A DNA stretch of 64,000 nt, taken from assembly GCF_003675385.1 (NCBI RefSeq), contig NZ_RCWZ01000008.1, forward strand, positions 1 through 64,000, read 5' to 3'. Each line of letters begins with the position of its first letter. Within the stretch, counting starts at the first letter, position 1. The notes below the pieces were generated by a model. The model ran no database searches and was not told the origin of the DNA. It worked only from the letters and a program-made list of their open reading frames with translations. The DNA is from Mucilaginibacter kameinonensis. GTDB lineage: Bacteria > Bacteroidota > Bacteroidia > Sphingobacteriales > Sphingobacteriaceae. Made by a program: the position numbers and the translations under genes. This document shows, one piece after another, positions 44,629 through 53,477 of the stretch.

Positions 44629-45441
44629 ATGAACCCCAACAAAGCACTATGGGAAAAAGGCGACTTCACACAAATTGCGGCAACTATGCGCGAAAGTGGC
44701 GAAGAGCTGGTTAGTAAATTAGGAATCACCAAAAACCTTAGGGTACTTGACCTCGGGTGCGGCGATGGCACAACCGCCATCCCGGAGGCAAGGCTCGGCG
44801 CAGATGTTTCGGGCGTTGATATAGCCGCGAACCTTGTGGCAGCAGGAAACGCACGTGCCAAGGCAGAAGGGCTAACCCAATGTACATTCAGCGAAGGCGA
44901 TGCAAGTGACCTGAACCAATTAAAAGATAATTCATTTGACCTTGTGGTTAGCATATTTGGCGCCATGTTCGCGCCAAAACCTTTGGATGTTGCAAAAGAA
45001 ATGGTGCGCGTGGTACGTCCCGGCGGTAAAATTGTTATGGGCAACTGGATTCCCGGCGACCCTACCCTGGTAGCGCAGATACTCAAAATCAGTTCGGCTT
45101 ATATGCCGCCGCCACCCGAGGGCTTTATCAGTCCGATGCTGTGGGGAGTTGAAGAAAGTGTGATAGAGCGCTTCGTTAACGCGGGCATCAGGAAGGAAAA
45201 TATTTCCTTTGCTAAAGAGACTTTTACTTTCAAGGCTCCTTATAGCCCAATAAAGTTTGTTGAGGCTTTCAAAAACTATTACGGCCCTACCATGAATGCT
45301 TTTGAAGCCGCCGAAAAAAATAACAAAAGCGCAGAACTGCAGCAGGAACTGGAGGCATTGTTCAACAGTCAAAACAAAAGCGATACCGCAAACAGTACGT
45401 CCATAAACGCCACATACTTAAAGGTTACCGTGATTAAGTAA
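44629..45441 (+). CDS. Class I SAM-dependent methyltransferase
   Basis: This 270-residue methyltransferase has motif I RVLDLGCGDGTTA, SGVDIAANLV after beta-2, and the UbiE-like segment NSFDLVVSIFGAMFAPKPLDVAKEMVRVVRPGGK (in part). It is under the divergent AraC gene and probably its target. Substrate unknown; related proteins in Bacteroidetes are often beside AraC regulators. Confidence 0.85.
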   Translation: MNPNKALWEKGDFTQIAATMRESGEELVSKLGITKNLRVLDLGCGDGTTAIPEARLGADVSGVDIAANLVAAGNARAKAEGLTQCTFSEGDASDLNQLKDNSFDLVVSIFGAMFAPKPLDVAKEMVRVVRPGGKIVMGNWIPGDPTLVAQILKISSAYMPPPPEGFISPMLWGVEESVIERFVNAGIRKENISFAKETFTFKAPYSPIKFVEAFKNYYGPTMNAFEAAEKNNKSAELQQELEALFNSQNKSDTANSTSINATYLKVTVIK

Positions 45442-45451
45442 ATCAGGCAGA

Positions 45452-45478
45452 AGCCTTGGGTCGAGAGATCTGAGGCTT
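45452..45478 (+). terminator. Probable terminator of the methyltransferase gene
   Basis: AAGCCT (from 45453) can pair with AGGCTT (to 45478), with weaker pairs inside, followed by TTGTTTG. The stem is imperfect. Confidence 0.45.
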
Positions 45479-45552
45479 TTGTTTGATGATATTTTGTAGC
45501 TCAGGATCCGGCTATCAACACCTACTGCAAACAAAATACCCTATCTTTAAAA

Positions 45553-46374
45553 ATGCAGCACCAGGAATTTGAACCTCCCGAAGAGCTTAAGGATATTATA
45601 AAATGCTTTTGGTACAATACCGGCGATTTTGGCGAACAACAATCAGCCTTTGAAGTACAACCTGATGGCTATGTGGAAATCATCTTTTATTTCGACAGCA
45701 TTTTTAGTGCCTCATACAAAGGCGGCTTGCAACCTTTGCCTTCCCCGTTTATGATGGGACTGCTCAATCAACCGGCTATTTTTTACACAAAAAACCGGTT
45801 GGAGATCATCGGCGTGCGTTTTTTTCCCTGGACGGTATTTGATCTGCTTGACCTGCCATCCGGCAAAGGTGGTATGCACGTGTTTGAACATCCTGTCGCC
45901 CGGCTTCAACCCTCTTTGAATGAGTTGGTTAATACCGATAAGGTAGATGAAGCGATAACTGTAGTAAAGCAGTACTTCCTTGATACACGTCTACAACTTG
46001 CTACAAACAATATGCTATCCAAAGCCGGCTCTGCCATGCGGAAGGCAAATGGCACCATGCCCGTGAGCCAAGTAGCAGAGGCGGCCCATGCCACTGTCCG
46101 TACATTGGAACGGAATTTTAAGCAGTCGTCCGGCCATACAGTTAAGGATGTATCCGCGCTGATTCGTTTTGAACAAGTGCGAAACCAATTATGGCATAAT
46201 CCGGATATCAACCTCGCGGGTTTAGCCCATGAGTTAGGTTATACCGATCAATCGCACCTGAGTCGCGAATTTAAGCGCTACAGCGGCACCACGCCTGCTG
46301 CCTTTGCCCGCAAAGCCAATAAAAGGAAACAGGCAGTAAGCAGCAATGATTTTGTCGCGTTTATACAATCCTGA
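45553..46374 (+). CDS. AraC-family regulator with DUF6597-type sensor
   Basis: This 273-residue regulator has an N-terminal DUF6597-like domain (PEELKDIIKCFWYN; FEVQPDGYVEIIFYF) and the AraC DNA-binding domain (about 155-255: VSQVAEAAHATVRTLERNFKQSSG; LAGLAHELGYTDQSHLSREFKRYSG). The FAD monooxygenase starts 41 nt downstream on the same strand and is the likely target or operon partner. Its ligand is unknown. Confidence 0.87.
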   Translation: MQHQEFEPPEELKDIIKCFWYNTGDFGEQQSAFEVQPDGYVEIIFYFDSIFSASYKGGLQPLPSPFMMGLLNQPAIFYTKNRLEIIGVRFFPWTVFDLLDLPSGKGGMHVFEHPVARLQPSLNELVNTDKVDEAITVVKQYFLDTRLQLATNNMLSKAGSAMRKANGTMPVSQVAEAAHATVRTLERNFKQSSGHTVKDVSALIRFEQVRNQLWHNPDINLAGLAHELGYTDQSHLSREFKRYSGTTPAAFARKANKRKQAVSSNDFVAFIQS

Positions 46375-46415
46375 TCCAGCGGCATTTCACAATTTTGTGC
46401 ATCAATTTATTTAAA

Positions 46416-47951
46416 ATGAAAGCACAAGATCAATCTACATATGATGTAATCATCTCCGGAGCAGGGCCTGTAGGACTGTTCCTTGCCTGCGAACTCGCTT
46501 TGGCCAAATGCTCAGTCCTGATACTGGAAAAAGCCGAAGCCCCCAATACTCCTTTAAAGCAATTGCCTTTCGGCATTCGTGGCCTCTCGGCACCTACCAT
46601 TGAGGCGCTTTATCACCGGGGCTTGCTTGAACAGCTTGAGGTGCATAAACGCATTAAAAACCCTCACTTGCATGCCAAAGAGGGAGCCCAACGCCAGGTA
46701 GGGCATTTTGCCGGCATTCCCTTTCTGGAAGGCAATGTTGACACTTCACAATGGCAATACCGCCTGCCAGGCTCTCCCGCAACAAGTTTAATTTCTGAAA
46801 TGCAGGAACTTGAAACGATATTCGCCCGCCGGGCAGAATCACTGGGTGTGGAGATCAAGCGCGGGCTCGCCATTACCGGCTTTCAGCAAAATGCCGATGA
46901 AGTTACTGTTGAGGCGGGCCATCAATCTTTTAAAGCTAAATGGCTTGTAGGATGCGACGGTAGCCGGAGCGTTGTGCGCAAACTGGCCGGCTTTGAATTT
47001 GCCGGTACCGAACCCGAATTTACCGGCTATACCACCCGGATTGATATAGCTGACCCCGAAAAGCTCAAACCGGGACGGAACGTGACAGAACGAGGCATGT
47101 ACATGCAGTCGCAACCGGGTTACGTGGTGATCCAGGATTTTGATGGCGGGGCATTTCATGGTTCGGATAAGCCAATTACGCTTGAACATGTTCAGGAGGT
47201 TTTGCGCCGCGTATCAAACACCGATGTTACCATCAACACGCTTCACACCGCAACCACCTGGACCGACCGCGCGCGCCAGGCCACAACTTACCGTAACGGC
47301 AGGATACTTTTAGCCGGCGATGCCGCGCATATCCACTCGCCGCTGGGCGGGCAGGGATTAAACCTTGGCCTGGGCGATGCCATGAACCTGGGCTGGAAAC
47401 TTGCGGCAACTATCCGGAAAGAGGCTACGGAGGGCTTGCTGGATAGTTATTATACCGAGCGATATCCGATTGGCGCACAGGTTTTGGATTGGTCGCGTGC
47501 CCAGGTAGCTATTATGAAACCTGATCCAGGTGCCCGTGCGCTGAATGCCGTTATCCGTGATTTGATCAATACGCGCGACGGCGCTACCTATTTTGCAGGC
47601 CGGGTATGGGGTATCCATACACATTACCAGCTTAACGGCAATCATCCGCTAACAGGGCACAGCGTTCCCAATTTTGAGTTTGAAGATGGTTCAACCATTG
47701 GCGGATTAATGCATGATGGTAAAGGCATCCTGCTTGATTTTGATGGCAATGATTCGCTTAAAACCTTTGCAGCCGAACACAGCATCCAGATCAGCTATGT
47801 TTCAGGCAAGGCGAAAAACCAATTGGGTTTAAACGCTTTGTTGATCCGTCCCGACGGCATCATCGCCTGGGCTTCCGGTCAAACATCAGATTTGAATGGA
47901 CTTCATGAGGCCGCCGCCCAATGGTTTGTTATTAATTCAAAATCAATTTAA
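46416..47951 (+). CDS. FAD-dependent aromatic monooxygenase (PheA/TfdB type)
   Basis: This 511-residue flavoprotein adds one oxygen to an aromatic or polyketide substrate using NAD(P)H. The FAD-binding motif is VIISGAGPVGLFLACEL (about 11-27); GDAAHIHSPLGGQGLNLGLGDA (in part; about 290-310) is the second FAD motif, and DG (GCDGSRSVVRK) the third. The thioredoxin-like C-terminal domain of the phenol hydroxylase group is present. Related enzymes degrade phenols or inactivate antibiotics such as rifamycin; which applies is unknown. The ATG at 46416 is better than TTG 46395. Its 3' end overlaps the convergent LysR gene by 20 nt. Confidence 0.88.
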   Translation: MKAQDQSTYDVIISGAGPVGLFLACELALAKCSVLILEKAEAPNTPLKQLPFGIRGLSAPTIEALYHRGLLEQLEVHKRIKNPHLHAKEGAQRQVGHFAGIPFLEGNVDTSQWQYRLPGSPATSLISEMQELETIFARRAESLGVEIKRGLAITGFQQNADEVTVEAGHQSFKAKWLVGCDGSRSVVRKLAGFEFAGTEPEFTGYTTRIDIADPEKLKPGRNVTERGMYMQSQPGYVVIQDFDGGAFHGSDKPITLEHVQEVLRRVSNTDVTINTLHTATTWTDRARQATTYRNGRILLAGDAAHIHSPLGGQGLNLGLGDAMNLGWKLAATIRKEATEGLLDSYYTERYPIGAQVLDWSRAQVAIMKPDPGARALNAVIRDLINTRDGATYFAGRVWGIHTHYQLNGNHPLTGHSVPNFEFEDGSTIGGLMHDGKGILLDFDGNDSLKTFAAEHSIQISYVSGKAKNQLGLNALLIRPDGIIAWASGQTSDLNGLHEAAAQWFVINSKSI

Positions 47952-48795
47952 GCACGTTCGACAACACGGGATTATGGTCTTCGGCACGCCAGTTAAGATA
48001 CAGATCGGTTTTAAAAGGCAGTTTAATAAACCGTAATCCCGGGCTTTCATGATACATATAGGAATCGGGCAGTATCGCCACGCCAAGGCCTTTCCGCACC
48101 AGCGCTATAATCGTCGACCCAAATTCTGAATGCAGGTAAACATCAGGCACAACCTCCAGCGCCTTAAACATTTGATGAATAATATCACTATAGCTGCTGC
48201 CCTCATCTTTTATTGGCAGTATAAATTTTTGTTGACTGAGTGTTTCTTTAGAAAGATCGTCTATAGTGCGATATGGGTGATTTTCCGGAACAACGATCGA
48301 CAGGTTATCGGTATAAATCTTCTCCGACCGGATACCGGGCGCACTATTCATATCCCGGGTAATGATCAGATCAATTTTATAGTTCAGTAAAAATTCCTGC
48401 TGATTTTCATACAGTACCTGTACCAGTTCTATTTGCAGTTTGGGGAACGCGTTCGAGATATTCGCCATAATATCAGGAATAATCGACGCGGAAATAGAAT
48501 CAGGATGGGCTATCCTTATCGTTCCCCTTTCGCCCAAATGTATTTGACGGGCAAACTGATGAATAAATTCCAGTTCGTTCAGCTCCACCTCCCACTTATC
48601 CTTTAAAAACTTACCTGCCGGGGTTAGTTTAACATTTCGTTTATTACGCTCAAATAACAGTACCCCCAACTCACTTTCAAGCGACTGGATCTGCCTGCTA
48701 AGTGCCGATTGGGTAATATTCATTTTACCGGCCGTGTTCCAAAAGTGAAGCTCCTGTGCTAAGGCTAAAAAATATCTGATCTGCTGAAAATCCAT
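47932..48795 (-). CDS. LysR-family transcriptional regulator
   Basis: This 287-residue LTTR has the N-terminal winged helix (MDFQQIRYFLALAQELHF, ITQSALSRQIQSLE) and a periplasmic-binding-protein-like ligand domain. It is divergent from the acetyltransferase and EamA transporter genes, and LysR proteins usually control the divergent unit, so export or acetylation of a compound is probably its target (inference). Its stop overlaps the convergent monooxygenase stop by 20 nt. Confidence 0.9.
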   Translation of the reverse strand: MDFQQIRYFLALAQELHFWNTAGKMNITQSALSRQIQSLESELGVLLFERNKRNVKLTPAGKFLKDKWEVELNELEFIHQFARQIHLGERGTIRIAHPDSISASIIPDIMANISNAFPKLQIELVQVLYENQQEFLLNYKIDLIITRDMNSAPGIRSEKIYTDNLSIVVPENHPYRTIDDLSKETLSQQKFILPIKDEGSSYSDIIHQMFKALEVVPDVYLHSEFGSTIIALVRKGLGVAILPDSYMYHESPGLRFIKLPFKTDLYLNWRAEDHNPVLSNVLKLILN

Positions 48796-48855
48796 TAATG
48801 CAATTTACGCATTAATGGATCAAAAAATAGCATTTTATAGCATATAACGATACAG

Positions 48856-48863
48856 TAAATTTG
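48856..48863 (+). promoter_or_regulatory. -7 element close to the GNAT start codon
   Basis: TAAATTTG matches TAnnTTTG and ends only 4 nt before the ATG at 48868. The predicted transcription start would fall on or next to the ATG, so the mRNA may be leaderless. Confidence 0.45.
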
Positions 48864-48867
48864 TGCT

Positions 48868-49392
48868 ATGGAAAATTTAACGATTGATAAGGTTGAACAA
48901 GCCGATGTCATTCAACTTCAGCAAATAAGTATCCAGACATTCTTTGAAACTTTTTCGGCCGTTAACTCCGAAGAGGATATGAATGCTTATCTCAACGAGA
49001 GTTTTTCTGTAGAAAGATTGACTTTCGAACTAAGTAATGAGCTATCTCAATTTTACTTTGCAGTGCTAAACGGCGAAGTAATTGGCTACCTGAAGTTAAA
49101 CCTGGGGCAGGCGCAAACAGAAATTAAAGATACCCACGCGCTTGAAATCGAACGGATCTATGTATTGCAGGGTTTTCATGGTAAAAAAGTGGGCCAGCTG
49201 CTTTACAACAAGGCTATCCAGATAGCAAACGAGATCAACGCGAAATATATATGGCTTGGGGTATGGGAAAAAAATCAGAGGGCCATCAGCTTTTATAAAA
49301 AGAATGGTTTCGTGGAATTTGATCAGCATATCTTCCGGTTAGGTGCTGATGAGCAGATTGATTTAATGATGAAAAAGATATTAAAAGACTGA
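48868..49392 (+). CDS. GNAT-family N-acetyltransferase
   Basis: This 174-residue acetyltransferase has the acetyl-CoA pyrophosphate loop YVLQGFHGKKVGQLLYNKA and the typical ending WEKNQRAISFYKKNGFVEF. The length and form fit the spermidine/ribosomal protein-type small-molecule acetyltransferases. It ends 6 nt before the EamA transporter gene, so both form an operon divergent from LysR: acetylate and export of one compound is plausible. The substrate is unknown. Confidence 0.85.
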   Translation: MENLTIDKVEQADVIQLQQISIQTFFETFSAVNSEEDMNAYLNESFSVERLTFELSNELSQFYFAVLNGEVIGYLKLNLGQAQTEIKDTHALEIERIYVLQGFHGKKVGQLLYNKAIQIANEINAKYIWLGVWEKNQRAISFYKKNGFVEFDQHIFRLGADEQIDLMMKKILKD

Positions 49393-49398
49393 TAAGAG

Positions 49399-50271
49399 AT
49401 GGATAAAAAAAATATACTGCTTGTTTTATTGATATTGGGTACCGCGTTTTGGGGCATCTCATTTTCGGTGACTAAACTGGCCATTGGGCAGGCATCATCA
49501 TCCGCGTTTTTGTTTTATCGTTTCTTAGCTGCTACAACGATCCTTTCCATCATCTTTTGGAAACGTTTAAAAGCAATCAAGTGGATTTCTGTAAAAATAG
49601 GGGTTGCTTTAGCTGTTCCGCTCACTGCCGGCATCTATTTTCAAACACTGGGTATTAAGTACAGTACCGCCTCGCAATGCTCATTTGTGGCGGGTATGTG
49701 TGTGGTGATTATTCCCTTACTCAAAATTATTTTGTACAAAACCGTCGCCCCGGCCAAAATCTGGATTGCGGCAACTATTGCTCTAATCGGCTTATCCATC
49801 ATTTCAATCAATAAAGATTTTTCGGTTAACATTGGCGATTTATATACCATTGCCGGGGCCGTTGCCTTTGCTGTTTACCTCATCAAGGTAGAAACGCATT
49901 CCCGGTCAAAAGATATAGTAAACACCATTGTGCCGATGTTTGCCGCTTGTGCATTATTTACCGGTTGTATTGCTGTAAGCGATGTTAATACAAACTGGTC
50001 GCCGGCAAGTAATACTTTCTGGATAGGGATTGCCTACTGTTCTCTGTTCTCTACCGCATATATGTACACGGTATCAAACATTGCGCAGCGGCATATCAGC
50101 GCCGAAAGGGTATCCATCATTTATCTTTTTGAACCGGTATTTGGAGCCATAGCCGCCTTTTTCATTTTGGGCGAAGGGTTTACCTGGCGTTTGCTTTTAG
50201 GCGGTAGCCTAATTTTTATGGCAACACTTATATCCGAAGTGAAATTTCTACGAAGAGCACGACAGTCTTAA
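49399..50271 (+). CDS. EamA/DMT-family transporter
   Basis: This 290-residue inner-membrane protein has ten predicted helices in two EamA repeats (about 1-140 and 150-285), typical of drug/metabolite exporters such as RhaT/YdcZ relatives. It follows the acetyltransferase by 6 nt. The exported solute is unknown. The stop at 50271 is followed by the palindromic element at 50305. Confidence 0.88.
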   Translation: MDKKNILLVLLILGTAFWGISFSVTKLAIGQASSSAFLFYRFLAATTILSIIFWKRLKAIKWISVKIGVALAVPLTAGIYFQTLGIKYSTASQCSFVAGMCVVIIPLLKIILYKTVAPAKIWIAATIALIGLSIISINKDFSVNIGDLYTIAGAVAFAVYLIKVETHSRSKDIVNTIVPMFAACALFTGCIAVSDVNTNWSPASNTFWIGIAYCSLFSTAYMYTVSNIAQRHISAERVSIIYLFEPVFGAIAAFFILGEGFTWRLLLGGSLIFMATLISEVKFLRRARQS

Positions 50272-50304
50272 AACTGTTTAGATCCGATCCAATAATTTAC
50301 TTCA

Positions 50305-50433
50305 TTGCCGTTGCCTTTAGTCAAAGGAATAATAGGAAAAACAAAGGGCTTTAGCCAAATGCAACCTGATTAATTGGGCTAAAGCCCGGCTGAGGCGCAT
50401 TTTCGCACCGTTGACTAAAGTCAACGGCAATGG
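50305..50433. repeat. Three-hairpin intergenic element, copy 2
   Basis: Hairpin C (50408-50427) has stem CCGTTGACT/AGTCAACGG. Hairpin B pairs GGGCTTTAGCC (50346-50356) with GGCTAAAGCCC (50377-50387). Hairpin A (about 50307-50330) is a decayed reverse-complement of C (CCGTTGcCTTTAGTCAAaGG). The layout and loop AA match copy 1 at 15588-15720, but the stem bases differ in pairs. The rest of 50272-50592 shows no gene. Confidence 0.75.
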
Positions 50434-50592
50434 ATATAATATTTCCTATCAGCTTTAGTATCAATATTAACTCGAGTAGTATACGCATCACATAACTGAG
50501 CCATACAGGTAAGTAATTTGAGCCGTAGAAGAAATCGGCCCAAGGCGAACAAGCTGCATCTTTGTATTGTTAATTTATAAAACAAAACAACG

Positions 50593-51564
50593 ATGACAAC
50601 AATATCAAAAATAGCCCTCGGCAAAAACGGACCCTTAGTTTCAAAACTTGGATTAGGCTGCATGCGTATGTCCTCTGTTTGGGGAAGCCGTGCCGGCGAC
50701 GAAAATGAAAGTATTGCCACCATTCAGGAGGCATTGGATAATGGCATTAATTTTCTGAACACAGGCGATTTTTATGGCGCAGGCCATAACGAGCTGCTGG
50801 TAGGTAAAGCCATTAAAGGCCGAAGGGATGATGCCTTTATCAGCGTAAAATTTGGCGCGATATTTTATGGCGGCCAATGGCTTGGGCTGGATCTGCGCCC
50901 GGTAGCTATCAAAAACTTCATAAACTACTCTTTAGTACGCCTGGGTATAGATACCATTGATCTTTATCAGCCATGCCGCTTAGATAACAGCGTTCCAGTA
51001 GAAGATGTAATTGGCACCATTGCCGACCTCATTAAAGAAGGAAAAGTACGTCACCTCGGCGTTTCTGAAATTACATCAGAGCAATTGCGCAAAGCCAATA
51101 GCGTATACCCTGTATCTGCGTTGGAAATAGGTTATTCTTTAGCCGACAGGCAAATTGAAAGCGACCTGCTCCCAACCGCGAAAGAGCTGGGTATTGGCGT
51201 TGTGGCATTTGCCAATACAGCCGAAGGTCTGCTAACCGGCGACATGAAAGCCCCACTTCCGGCCGATAGTTATCACAACCATTTTTCACGTTTTCAGGGC
51301 GAAAACCTGGTTAAAAACCTGGAAAAGGTTGAGGTATTAAAACATATAGCAAAAGATAAAGGATTTACGCCTACGCAGGTAGCCATAGCCTGGGTTAACG
51401 CGCAGGGCGATCATATGATGCCACTGGTAAGCATGAGCCGCCGTTCGCGCCTGCCCGAAAACATAGCAGCTATGGGCATTGAGTTTACTGCTGCTGAAAT
51501 AGACACGCTTAATACAACCTTTGCGCCCGGCGCAATATTGGGCAGCACCTATTTGCAGCGATAA
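50593..51564 (+). CDS. Aldo/keto reductase with altered catalytic tetrad
   Basis: This 323-residue TIM-barrel protein is an AKR-family NADPH oxidoreductase by fold. Of the catalytic tetrad D-Y-K-H, Tyr (in NTGDFYG) and Lys (in ISVKFGAI) are kept, while the Asp position reads Asn (LNT) and the His position reads Cys (LYQPCRLD). Relatives with RPARLD at the last site lack His too, so that part is a subfamily trait as I recall; the Asn is unusual. Activity may be weak or on special substrates. The next gene, an AraC regulator, starts 43 nt later. Confidence 0.8.
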   Translation: MTTISKIALGKNGPLVSKLGLGCMRMSSVWGSRAGDENESIATIQEALDNGINFLNTGDFYGAGHNELLVGKAIKGRRDDAFISVKFGAIFYGGQWLGLDLRPVAIKNFINYSLVRLGIDTIDLYQPCRLDNSVPVEDVIGTIADLIKEGKVRHLGVSEITSEQLRKANSVYPVSALEIGYSLADRQIESDLLPTAKELGIGVVAFANTAEGLLTGDMKAPLPADSYHNHFSRFQGENLVKNLEKVEVLKHIAKDKGFTPTQVAIAWVNAQGDHMMPLVSMSRRSRLPENIAAMGIEFTAAEIDTLNTTFAPGAILGSTYLQR

Positions 51565-51607
51565 TAGGTTGTTACCATAAGCCCTCCTCATTTTATATCT
51601 TTACGTA

Positions 51608-52441
51608 ATGGTTAACCCAACTGAAATTATTCCGGGCGTGCTCTTTTACTCTTACCTCTCGGCAATGAGAAAAGATAAAGTAGCATTCCTGGAACATACT
51701 ACCCTGGTATTGCAGGTTTCTGGTCGTTTTACGATGGAGACAGCGAGCGAGAAAATTTCGATGGAAAAAGGCGAGATGCTGCTGATCCATAGAAATCAGT
51801 TGGGCGAACTCACTAAAACACCACTTGATGGTGAGGAGTATCAAACTATTGTTATTTGTTTAAAAGAAGACCTGCTCAGGAAAATCGCGCTTGACGAACA
51901 AATAGAAATAGGGAATAAGTATGCTGGCCCGCCTAACATACTTATTCCTAAAAATGATTTCCTTCATGCTTTTTTTCAATCGGTGATCCCCTACGTCCAT
52001 CACCCGAACGAGCAGATCACCAATACCATGGGCATATTAAAAGTAAAAGAGGCGGTGTACCTCCTTATCAATACGATGCCCGAACTAAAGAATTTCCTGT
52101 TTGATTTTTCGGAGCCTTATAAAATGGACCTGGAAAAGTTTATGCACAGCAATTTCCATTTCAATATCCCTGTCGAAAAATTCGCGAGGTTAACAGGCAG
52201 AAGCCTTGCCGGGTTTAAGCGCGATTTTCAAAAAATATTCGGTATGGCGCCCCGGCACTGGCTGCAGGAAAAACGGTTAACAGAAGCCCGGCATTTAATA
52301 GAAAAAAGAAGCAAAAAGCCATCAGCTATATACCTCGACCTTGGCTTCGAAAGCCTCGCTCATTTTTCCTACTCCTTCAAGAAAAAGTTTGGTAAGGCCC
52401 CTACCGAATGGGTATTGGAGCCAGGAAGCTCTTTAATTTGA
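51608..52441 (+). CDS. AraC-family transcriptional regulator
   Basis: This 277-residue regulator has an N-terminal sensor part (1-165) and an AraC DNA-binding domain (FARLTGRSLAGFKRDFQKIFG; YLDLGFESLAHFSYSFKKKFG). Its second half is nearly parallel to the AraC gene at 43576, so both belong to one subfamily. It follows the aldo/keto reductase by 43 nt on the same strand. Target and ligand are unknown. Confidence 0.87.
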   Translation: MVNPTEIIPGVLFYSYLSAMRKDKVAFLEHTTLVLQVSGRFTMETASEKISMEKGEMLLIHRNQLGELTKTPLDGEEYQTIVICLKEDLLRKIALDEQIEIGNKYAGPPNILIPKNDFLHAFFQSVIPYVHHPNEQITNTMGILKVKEAVYLLINTMPELKNFLFDFSEPYKMDLEKFMHSNFHFNIPVEKFARLTGRSLAGFKRDFQKIFGMAPRHWLQEKRLTEARHLIEKRSKKPSAIYLDLGFESLAHFSYSFKKKFGKAPTEWVLEPGSSLI

Positions 52442-52558
52442 TAAGCTTTGCCGCTTATTTTTTACGCTAATGACACTCCCATTACCAATTATAAGCGCCT
52501 GCGTAAAAATGTATCAGTGTTCCCTACTTCTGTATAAATCGCGCGGCCCCAATCGATC

Positions 52559-52566
52559 TAATTTTG
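52559..52566 (+). promoter_or_regulatory. -7 element of the SDR gene
   Basis: TAATTTTG matches TAnnTTTG. The predicted start is near 52573, giving a leader of about 18 nt before the ATG at 52591. Confidence 0.45.
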
Positions 52567-52590
52567 TCTTATCATTTAAAAACAACAAAA

Positions 52591-53409
52591 ATGGCAAAGA
52601 CAATTTTCATTACCGGCGCATCACGTGGCTTCGGTAAATTATGGGCCGAGGCACTATTGCAAAGAGGCGATAAAGTAGTAGCAACCGCCCGCGACTTAAG
52701 CTCGCTGGACGATCTGGTTAACAAATATGGCAACAATATTTTACCGCTACAGTTAGACGTTAACGACCGCGCTGCTGATTTTGCAGCTATCAACAAAGCT
52801 AAAGAACATTTCGGCAGTATTGACGTGCTGATCAATAATGCCGGTTACGGTTTATTTGGCAGCATAGAAGAAACCACCGAGCAGGAAGCCCGCGAGCAGA
52901 TGGAAACCAACTTCTTTGGTTTGCTATGGTTATCGCAAGCCGTATTACCGGTTATGCGTGAGCAAGGTCACGGCCATATCATTCAGCTTTCAAGCGTGCT
53001 GGGGCTTATTACCCTGCCTGTATTGGGCATATACAATGCCTCTAAATTTGCAGTGGAAGGTTTAAGCGAAACATTGGCCGCCGAAGTAAAAGGCTTTGGG
53101 ATAAAAGTATCATTAATTGAACCAAATGGCTTTGCAACCGACTGGGCAGGAGCCTCTGCCGCGCAAACTGTGGCAATGCCGGAGTATGATGCTGTACGCG
53201 CTGCGTTCCAGGCTGGTTTAACCGACGAAATTTTCGGTGTACCAGAAGCAACTACCGATGCTGTACTTAAATTGATTGACAGCGATAATCCTCCATTGCG
53301 TTTATTCCTTGGTAAATACGCTTACCCTTGGGTTAAACAAACTTATGAAGGCCGTACTGCAGAATGGGACAGCTGGAATGAAGTTGCCTCGGCAGCACAC
53401 GGTAAATAA
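52591..53409 (+). CDS. SDR-family oxidoreductase
   Basis: This 272-residue classical short-chain dehydrogenase has TGASRGFG as cofactor motif, NNAGYG at 89-94 and YNASK (about 151-155) as catalytic Tyr and Lys; ATARDL after beta-2 suggests NADPH. The ATG at 52591 (MAKTIFITGAS) is the right start; the longer frame from 52564 adds nine non-family residues. It lies between two AraC genes; the one downstream shares a terminator/promoter region with it. Confidence 0.85.
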   Translation: MAKTIFITGASRGFGKLWAEALLQRGDKVVATARDLSSLDDLVNKYGNNILPLQLDVNDRAADFAAINKAKEHFGSIDVLINNAGYGLFGSIEETTEQEAREQMETNFFGLLWLSQAVLPVMREQGHGHIIQLSSVLGLITLPVLGIYNASKFAVEGLSETLAAEVKGFGIKVSLIEPNGFATDWAGASAAQTVAMPEYDAVRAAFQAGLTDEIFGVPEATTDAVLKLIDSDNPPLRLFLGKYAYPWVKQTYEGRTAEWDSWNEVASAAHGK

Positions 53410-53432
53410 TATAAATGGTATTATCCTGACAT

Positions 53433-53463
53433 AATCTACGCCGTATTCCGGCGTAGATTTGTT
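53433..53463 (+). terminator. Terminator of the SDR gene
   Basis: AATCTACGCC (53433-53442) pairs with GGCGTAGATT (53450-53459), followed by TTGTTT. The 3' arm also contains the -7 element of the next gene. Confidence 0.7.
53454..53461 (+). promoter_or_regulatory. -7 element of the AraC gene, inside the terminator arm
   Basis: TAGATTTG matches TAnnTTTG; the start would be near 53468, 10 nt before the ATG at 53478. It overlaps the 3' arm of the SDR terminator. Confidence 0.4.
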
Positions 53464-53477
53464 TAACTTTATTCATC

